From an uncultured Anaerolineales bacterium (lineage in GTDB: Bacteria; Chloroflexota; Anaerolineae; Anaerolineales; Villigracilaceae): a stretch of 16,819 nucleotides of DNA. Position numbers and translations under genes: made by a program. Positions 11,843 to 16,819 of this stretch are shown here, in pieces. Location of the stretch: the NCBI GenBank assembly GCA_937928015.1, contig CALFXA010000043.1:1-16819 (forward strand). The letters are read 5' to 3'. Every line of letters starts with the position of its first letter. Position 1 is the stretch's first letter. The notes under the pieces were generated by a model. The model did not search any database and was not told where the DNA came from. It saw nothing but the letters and a program-made list of their open reading frames with translations.

Positions 11843-13207
11843 TTAGCCCATCATGTTCTTTTTCATCGAGAACTTCAGCGCCACCTTGTAGACCTGGCTC
11901 AACTTGTCACCCAGCGCCTTGGCCTCGGGATTGCCCTGCGCCGCGGCGGACTCGACCTGGGCCACCAGGTTGTTGAGCGCTTCCATGAAGCCTTCGTTGA
12001 CCACGGCGGCGTTGTCGTTGAGCATCTTTTCGATGGCGGCGTCATCGGGCGTATCGAGCAGTTGCTCGATGAAGGCCACTTCGGCGGGCGGAGCGCTGGC
12101 TTCCTGTAACACCTGCACCATCTTTTGCAGTTTGCCCATGCGCGCGTAATCGTTCTTCTCGGAGGCCTGGCGCAGCATGGTCTCGACGATCTCGATAACT
12201 TCCTGCGAGAAGCCTTCCAGGTTGGCGCGCGTGGCGTTTTCGATGTCGTCCTGCGCGAGGATCTGCTCGACGAAACTTTGTGCCTGTTTGTAGCGTGCCT
12301 CAAGCTGACGGTCGATCTCGTTGGTGAACTCCAGCAGTTTTTCGCGGACCGCTTCCAGTTTGGTCTTCTCGTCGCCTGAAGCCTTTTCGATCTTGTCAGA
12401 GAGCAACTGGAAGAAGTTGTAGTCCATGCCGCCGCGCGCCAGCGACACATAAGCGCGGATGCGCGCCTCGTTGGGTGCCTCGATGACGAAGTCGAGCAGT
12501 TTCTCGCGGGTGAGGGACTGGCCCGCTTCCTGCAAAGTCTTGGTGGCGGTTTCCAGTTCCGCGACGGAGGCTTGCAGCCCGCGCCCGAACTCGGTCTCGG
12601 CGAGGAGTTGTTTCTGCAACTCCATCATCTGTTGGGCGATGGCTTGCTGACCGCCCGCCATGGCGCTCTGGGCCAGACGGCTGAAGAGCGCGAAGAACTG
12701 CTCGTCGAACATGGACAGGTTCTGCTTGATGATCTCGCTGCGCACGTCTGGCGCGCTGGCCTGCAGCAGACGCTCCATCAGCATGACACGGTCCTGCTGG
12801 GCCTTGATCATCTCGGGCGTGATGCCGTCCTTGCCGAGGATGGTCTCGATCATTGACTCGAATGTCAGGTTGGCCTGCGGACGCAGGAGGTAGCCCTTGC
12901 GTTTTTCGGCGGGCAGGCTGTCCATCACCTTCTTGATGAGTGGACCGAAGATCTTCTCCTGCTCGTTGACGGGCACACCCATCTCGGGCGGGAAGAAGGT
13001 CAGCAGCAATTCTTTGTCATTGTCGTGATAGACGATGGGGGTGGCCAGGCGGCCTTCGTATCCGCAATGCGGACAGCGTGCCATGTTCGAGCCGCCATTG
13101 AGCAGGCGCTGTTTGGCCTGCGGGTCCTGGGTCACGTCGAAGAGTTGTTCGACGTCGGCGGTGATGGGCTGGCGGCAGCGCGGGCAGGAAATTTGAGTCT
13201 TGGGCAT
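11843..13207 (-). CDS. CpXC-domain zinc-ribbon protein with long helical C-terminal region
   Basis: A 454-residue protein. The N-terminus has two CPxC knuckles, CPRC (8-11) and CPHC (45-48), that should bind one zinc ion and define a CpXC domain, with strand-rich sequence continuing to about residue 125 (LLLTFFPPEMGVPV; GYLLRPQANLTFESM). Residues 125-454 are almost entirely helical, Gln/Glu/Leu-rich, with likely coiled-coil stretches around 180-260 and 280-345. There is no signal peptide or membrane segment. The function of CpXC proteins is not established to my knowledge. The ATG at 13207 has at best a weak ribosome binding site (GGA about 8 nt upstream). The gene lies 69 bp downstream of pepF and ends at a strong terminator. 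Confidence 0.85.
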   Translation of the reverse strand: MPKTQISCPRCRQPITADVEQLFDVTQDPQAKQRLLNGGSNMARCPHCGYEGRLATPIVYHDNDKELLLTFFPPEMGVPVNEQEKIFGPLIKKVMDSLPAEKRKGYLLRPQANLTFESMIETILGKDGITPEMIKAQQDRVMLMERLLQASAPDVRSEIIKQNLSMFDEQFFALFSRLAQSAMAGGQQAIAQQMMELQKQLLAETEFGRGLQASVAELETATKTLQEAGQSLTREKLLDFVIEAPNEARIRAYVSLARGGMDYNFFQLLSDKIEKASGDEKTKLEAVREKLLEFTNEIDRQLEARYKQAQSFVEQILAQDDIENATRANLEGFSQEVIEIVETMLRQASEKNDYARMGKLQKMVQVLQEASAPPAEVAFIEQLLDTPDDAAIEKMLNDNAAVVNEGFMEALNNLVAQVESAAAQGNPEAKALGDKLSQVYKVALKFSMKKNMMG

Positions 13208-13257
13208 GAGAGAGTCCGATTTTCGATCTGGGTTTGCGAGTGAAAAAAACAGGGCTT

Positions 13258-13263
13258 ATTGTA
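13258..13263 (-). promoter_or_regulatory. Possible -10 element of the CpXC gene
   Basis: TACAAT on the minus strand lies 50 nt before the ATG, in the gap after pepF. TTGCTC is 19 nt upstream, inside the 3' end of pepF. Spacing is poor, and read-through from pepF is an alternative because no terminator is visible in this gap. Confidence 0.25.
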
Positions 13264-13276
13264 CCATTCGGAATTT

Positions 13277-15079
13277 CTAGCCGAGCAATTTTTCCAGCCG
13301 ATCCACGTAATCGGCCATGACGGCGAAAGCCGCTTCGACGGGCTGCGGGGTGGTCAGGTCCACGCCCGCGCGCTTGAGCACGTCCAGCGGATAGTCGGAG
13401 CTGCCCGCCTTGAGGAAGCCGAGATAGTCTTCCACGGCATTGGGCTCGCCGTGCTGGATGCGTCCCGCCAGGGCGTTGGCGCCCGCGATGCCCGTGGCGT
13501 AGGCATAGACGTAGTAGTCGCTGTACAGGTGGCCGAAGCGCGCCCAGGTGATGCCCACCTGCTCACGATCCACATGGACCTTGTCGCCGTAGCCTTCGCT
13601 GAACAGGTCGGCCATCAGTGCGATGAGCGAGTCCGCCGTCAGCGGCTGGCCTTGCTCGACGCGGGTGTGCGTCTCCAATTCGAAGCGGGCGAGGGTCGGC
13701 ATGATGAAGAAGTAGCGGTAGAAATTCGCCATCGCCTCTTCGATGACCGAGATCTGGAAATCGCGCTCGGGATGAGTCTTGAGCAGGTGCGCGCGCACCA
13801 TCGCCTGATGGAAGTTCGAAGCCACCTCGGCGGCGAATAGCGAATAGTCCGCATAGACGAAGGGCTGATTCTGCCACGTCAGATAGGAATGCATCGAGTG
13901 GCCGAGTTCATGCGCCAGCGTGGACAGGCTGAAGATTTCGTCGGTGTAGGAGATCATGATGAAGGGATGCGTCCCCTGCGAGCCCCACGAGAAGGCGCCG
14001 CTGCGTTTGCCCTTGTTGGGATACACGTCCACCCAGCGGTCTTCGAGACAGCCGTTGCGCAGGATGGCGACGTAATCCTTGCCCATCGGCAGCAGACCCT
14101 CGGAGATCCACTCCACGGCCTGGTGATAGGGGATCTTGATGCGGTCCTTGACCAGCGGCGCCCATAGGTCGTACGGTTCGAGCGTGTCTACGCCCAGTGC
14201 TTTGCGGCGGATTTCAAAGTAGCGCTGCCAGGTGGGCAGGTTCTTCTTGAAAGTGTCGATCAGATTATGGAAGACCGAGACGGGAATGTTGTGTTCGTGC
14301 AGTTTCATCTCCAGCACGTTCTCGTGTTTGCGGACGCGGCTCTGGAAGACGCTCTGCTTGATGGAGGTGGACAGGTTCTCGGCCAGCGTGTTCTTGAAAC
14401 CGAGTAGGGTGTTGTGATAGTTGTCCCACGAACGCTGACGCAGGCCGCGATCCTCCTCCGACATCAAGCGCCAGATGATGGCTTCGTTCAACTCGATGGG
14501 CTGACCCTGGCCGTCGACCACGGACGGGATGCGCATGTCTGCGTTGGTCAGCAGGCTGGCAGCGGATCCCGCTCCGCCGAAGGGATCGCTTAACATCCCC
14601 AGCACTTCCTCTACCTCGGCCGAGCGGACATGCGCCTGCTTGCGGAACAGGTTGGCGAAATATTGTCCGTATTTGGCCAGGCGCGGCTCGGATAGCGCCC
14701 ACTCGACCAGGGTCTCCTGCCCGATGGCGATCAACTCGGGGTTGAGGAAGGAACTGGCCGCCAGCAACTGTCCGTACATGCCCTGGGCCTTGTTGCTCAT
14801 GGCCGCCGCGGACTGGTCGCCCGTGTCCACGCTGTAGGCAAAGCCCGCATAGACGTAGGCCTGCGAGGCGCGCGCCATCAGGCTTTCGATCAGGACGAAG
14901 GCATCCACCAGCGTGGACGGCGACTCGGCCAACCTGCCTTGATAGGCCTTGACCTGCGGCAGGGCCGCCAGGATGGAGTCAACTTCGGCCTCGAAGGCCT
15001 GCGGGCTGGCGAAGACGGATTCGGCGTTCCAGGTAAAGTCTTTGCTGATCTCACTGCGAGCGGGGAGGGTGGTGGGCAT
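13277..15079 (-). CDS. pepF: Oligoendopeptidase F (M3B family zinc metallopeptidase)
   Basis: Cytoplasmic zinc peptidase that degrades oligopeptides, generally of about 6-18 residues, in peptide recycling. The 600-residue length is normal for PepF. The zinc site is clear: HELGH (390-394) with catalytic Glu391 and the third ligand Glu418 in AAEVASNFHQAM. Other family blocks are EPYDLWAPLV (301-310), GAFSWGSQGTHPFIMISYTD (361-380) and the C-terminal GDKVHVDREQVGITWARFGHLYSDYYVY region. The ATG at 15079 follows AAAGGA with 7-nt spacing. No signal peptide is present. It is preceded by a 30-bp perfect palindrome separating it from the histidine kinase gene. Confidence 0.97.
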   Translation of the reverse strand: MPTTLPARSEISKDFTWNAESVFASPQAFEAEVDSILAALPQVKAYQGRLAESPSTLVDAFVLIESLMARASQAYVYAGFAYSVDTGDQSAAAMSNKAQGMYGQLLAASSFLNPELIAIGQETLVEWALSEPRLAKYGQYFANLFRKQAHVRSAEVEEVLGMLSDPFGGAGSAASLLTNADMRIPSVVDGQGQPIELNEAIIWRLMSEEDRGLRQRSWDNYHNTLLGFKNTLAENLSTSIKQSVFQSRVRKHENVLEMKLHEHNIPVSVFHNLIDTFKKNLPTWQRYFEIRRKALGVDTLEPYDLWAPLVKDRIKIPYHQAVEWISEGLLPMGKDYVAILRNGCLEDRWVDVYPNKGKRSGAFSWGSQGTHPFIMISYTDEIFSLSTLAHELGHSMHSYLTWQNQPFVYADYSLFAAEVASNFHQAMVRAHLLKTHPERDFQISVIEEAMANFYRYFFIMPTLARFELETHTRVEQGQPLTADSLIALMADLFSEGYGDKVHVDREQVGITWARFGHLYSDYYVYAYATGIAGANALAGRIQHGEPNAVEDYLGFLKAGSSDYPLDVLKRAGVDLTTPQPVEAAFAVMADYVDRLEKLLG

Positions 15080-15098
15080 GGGTTGTCCTTTCGGAATG

Positions 15099-15128
15099 CG
15101 TAGGGGCGGACGGCCGTCCGCCCCTACG
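15099..15128. repeat. 30-bp perfect GC-rich palindrome
   Basis: An uninterrupted inverted repeat with half-site CGTAGGGGCGGACGG, lying between the histidine kinase stop (15134) and the pepF ribosome binding site. There is no T-run on either side, so it is not a standard terminator. It resembles dispersed intergenic palindromes containing TAGGGGCGG that I associate with this and other groups (general knowledge, not verified here). In RNA it would form a very stable hairpin that could protect or separate the two transcripts. Confidence 0.75.
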
Positions 15129-15133
15129 ATAGA

Positions 15134-16678
15134 TTAACGTGGCAGGGAGAAACAAATCCTCGCCCCCGTCTCGGACTTGGAACCGTTCGAGGCGTCGGCC
15201 CAGATGCGTCCGCCGTGGGCTTCGACGATGGCGCGCGCCAAATACAGGCCGAGGCCCGCGCCTTTGGTGTGCTTGACGGCGGTCGTGGAGCGGTAGAAGC
15301 GGTCGAAGATGTGCGGCAGGTCGCGCGCGTCGATGCCTGGACCTTCGTCGCTGACGCACACGATGACCTGGTCGGGCCGCAGGCCCCCGCTGATCTTGAT
15401 CTCGCCTTTGGGCGCATACTTGATGGCATTCGAGACCAGGTTCGAGATGATCTGTTCGAGGCGGGTCTCGTCGGCCAGAATGATCGGGAATTTCTCGGGG
15501 AAGTCGGTGACGATGGTGTGCTTCTTCGTCTGTGAGGAGAATCGCTCAGCCACGCGCGCCGCCACGGCCGCCAGCGAGACGTCGGCGCGGTTGATGCTCA
15601 GTCCGCCCGCTTGCAGGCGCGAGGCATCCAGCAGGTCGTCGATCATCTTCGAGAGGCGGTCGGCCTCCTCTTCGATGACGGCCAGTGAGTCGCTGATGGT
15701 GTGCTTGTCCCAGCGGGCGTCGTCGCGCCGCAGGGTGGAGGCGTAGCCTTTGATCAGTGCCACGGGCGTACGCAGCTCATGGCTGACCACCGAGATGAAG
15801 GTGGACTTGATCTGCTCGGCGGTGCGGAAGTGGGTGATGTCGCGCACGCTGACGATGACGTTGCGCAGCTTGCCCTCGGCCGAGAGCAGCGGGGCGTAGG
15901 TCACGCCCACGGGCAGGGACGAAGGCAACTCGCGTTTGAGGTCGCCTTCCACGTAGAGTGTGGCGTTGGGGGTCAGCGGCCAGCCGCCCGCGATGGACTC
16001 CGTCAGGGTGGCGCCTTGCGGCTCCCCGTCCCAGAGGATGATCTCCTCGTGGGGGCGGCCCACCAACTGGTCGTGAGTCTGGCCGTAGAGATGTTCAAAA
16101 GCGTCGTTGGCGCGCTCGACCGTCAGGTCGGCATTGAGGATGATGATCCCATCCGCGGCGGAATCGACCAGCGCGTCCAGCCGCTGCTTCTCGTACATGA
16201 CCTGACCGTACAGTCGCGCGTTATACACGGCGATGGCGGCCTGATCGGCGAAGGCTTGCAGCAGAGTGCGGTCGTTGTGCGAGAACAGGTCGGGATAATT
16301 GCGGAAGATGAAGATCACGCCGATGACCTGTCCGTGCGCGGCCAAGGGCAGGCCCGTGCCGTTGAGCAGGCCCATGCTGGCGGTGTAGGTCAGGTCCTTC
16401 AACATGCGGTTGAGTTCGAGGATATCCAGTTCGCGGACCTTTTCCTCGGCCAGCAACGGCGTGAGGTAACTGAGGAAGGCGGGCGGGATGCCGTGCGCCG
16501 TCGCCACGCGCCAGCCGTCGGACTCCTTGAGCGCGATCAGCCCCGCCTGGCCTGCCAGCATTTCGATGGAGATGCGCAGTATGCGCGCCAGCAGTTTCTC
16601 CAGGTCGAGTTCCTGGGTCAGGGCGCGGGCCAGTTCGAGCATGTAATCGCGTTGGCGAACGCGGAAATCGGGCAGCAT
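15134..16678 (-). CDS. Soluble GAF-PAS sensor histidine kinase
   Basis: A 514-residue cytoplasmic sensor kinase without transmembrane segments. Residues 20-160 form a GAF domain, 168-285 a PAS domain (LVDSAADGIIILNADLTVE; GVTYAPLLSAEGKLRNVIVS), 293-355 the HisKA domain with the phosphoacceptor His300 in FISVVSHELRTP, and 400-514 the HATPase domain with N box ISNLVSNAIKYAP (411-423), G1 DEGPGI (444-449), F box HIFDRFYR and G2 GAGLGL (473-478). All catalytic elements are intact. No response regulator is next to it in the window, so it is an orphan kinase as far as seen. The ATG at 16678 has no Shine-Dalgarno but TAAAAT lies exactly 6 nt upstream, suggesting a leaderless mRNA. The signal is unknown; GAF/PAS domains often sense ligands, redox or light. 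Confidence 0.95.
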   Translation of the reverse strand: MLPDFRVRQRDYMLELARALTQELDLEKLLARILRISIEMLAGQAGLIALKESDGWRVATAHGIPPAFLSYLTPLLAEEKVRELDILELNRMLKDLTYTASMGLLNGTGLPLAAHGQVIGVIFIFRNYPDLFSHNDRTLLQAFADQAAIAVYNARLYGQVMYEKQRLDALVDSAADGIIILNADLTVERANDAFEHLYGQTHDQLVGRPHEEIILWDGEPQGATLTESIAGGWPLTPNATLYVEGDLKRELPSSLPVGVTYAPLLSAEGKLRNVIVSVRDITHFRTAEQIKSTFISVVSHELRTPVALIKGYASTLRRDDARWDKHTISDSLAVIEEEADRLSKMIDDLLDASRLQAGGLSINRADVSLAAVAARVAERFSSQTKKHTIVTDFPEKFPIILADETRLEQIISNLVSNAIKYAPKGEIKISGGLRPDQVIVCVSDEGPGIDARDLPHIFDRFYRSTTAVKHTKGAGLGLYLARAIVEAHGGRIWADASNGSKSETGARICFSLPR

Positions 16679-16684
16679 GAGATT

Positions 16685-16690
16685 ATTTTA
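16685..16690 (-). promoter_or_regulatory. Predicted leaderless -10 element of the histidine kinase
   Basis: TAAAAT on the minus strand is followed by 6 nt and the ATG at 16678. No Shine-Dalgarno is present. The -35 region has no good match. The 90-bp divergent spacer also holds the promoter of the gene at 16769. Confidence 0.45.
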
Positions 16691-16731
16691 TCATCGGGCG
16701 CGAACGGTGAGTGTAAGAGGATGATATGCGT

Positions 16732-16759
16732 TTGCGCTGCGGACAAACCCAACTATAAT
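16732..16759 (+). promoter_or_regulatory. Promoter of the right-edge gene
   Basis: TTGCGC (16732-16737), a 16-nt spacer and a perfect TATAAT (16754-16759), then 9 nt to the ATG at 16769. The leader would be only about 2-3 nt, and no Shine-Dalgarno is visible. The -35 and spacer match those proposed for the glycerate kinase. Confidence 0.5.
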
Positions 16760-16768
16760 TTGCGTCGT

Positions 16769-16819
16769 ATGAAACTCACCCTTCGCACTCACCGCATCGG
16801 GCTGGTTTTTCTGGCCCTG
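16769..16819 (+). CDS. Start of a gene cut by the window edge, possible signal peptide
   Basis: Only 17 codons are visible (MKLTLRTHRIGLVFLAL). The pattern, a short basic start followed by a hydrophobic run, fits a signal peptide or first transmembrane helix. The call rests mainly on the well-formed promoter immediately upstream and on the divergent layout with the histidine kinase. Nothing can be said about function. Confidence 0.45.
   Translation, partial: MKLTLRTHRIGLVFLAL

Noticed and set aside
1..16819. tRNA, rRNA, CRISPR array, transposase or phage genes
   Set aside because: None seen on either strand; repeats found are short intergenic elements only.

Overview
The window looks like a stretch of ordinary chromosome from a moderately high-GC member of the Chloroflexota, most likely Anaerolineae. 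This is inference from gene content and style: FHA-winged-helix regulators, a CpXC protein, soluble GAF-PAS histidine kinases, a secreted GH3 protein with Thr/Pro linkers, and short intergenic repeats I associate with that group. No rRNA, tRNA, CRISPR array, insertion sequence or phage gene was seen. Codon third positions are GC-rich, so long antisense open frames are common and were treated as shadows.

Layout. 1-2356 (minus): a class II glycerate 2-kinase followed by the start of a three-domain SRPBCC-PDZ-DinB protein that runs off the left edge. 2439-3065 (plus): a uracil-DNA glycosylase-superfamily protein lacking the iron-sulfur cysteines of family 4, closed by a strong terminator. 3219-8163 (plus): a tight three-gene operon of an uncharacterised AAA ATPase, a glycerophosphodiester phosphodiesterase and a large secreted, membrane-anchored GH3-like protein. 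8135-9127 (minus): a tail-anchored Ser/Thr kinase whose 3' end overlaps the GH3 gene. It is divergent from a plus-strand pair, an FHA-OmpR-type regulator and a HugZ/PNPOx-like flavin-fold protein (9261-10396), which ends at a hairpin terminator shared with the next convergent gene. 10438-16678 (minus): in transcription order a GAF-PAS sensor histidine kinase, oligoendopeptidase F, a CpXC zinc-ribbon/helical protein, a beta-class SPPY DNA methyltransferase and a small PD-(D/E)XK nuclease-like protein. At the right edge a plus-strand gene begins (16769).

How the parts work together. The kinase and FHA regulator are probably a signalling pair (phosphothreonine writer and reader) sharing one divergent promoter region with interleaved -10 elements. 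The methyltransferase and nuclease resemble a small restriction-modification pair. The other genes are metabolic, repair, proteolytic or envelope functions with no obvious shared pathway.

Regulation. Two start styles coexist. Several genes have clear Shine-Dalgarno sequences. Three minus-strand genes (glycerate kinase, methyltransferase, histidine kinase) have a -10-like hexamer exactly 6 nt before the ATG and no Shine-Dalgarno, which predicts leaderless mRNAs. A fourth (16769) has TATAAT 9 nt before its ATG. I found no clearly new defence system. The best leads are the three-domain protein, the cysteine-less glycosylase, the kinase/FHA divergon, the GH3-like protein missing its expected catalytic His, and the leaderless promoter pattern.
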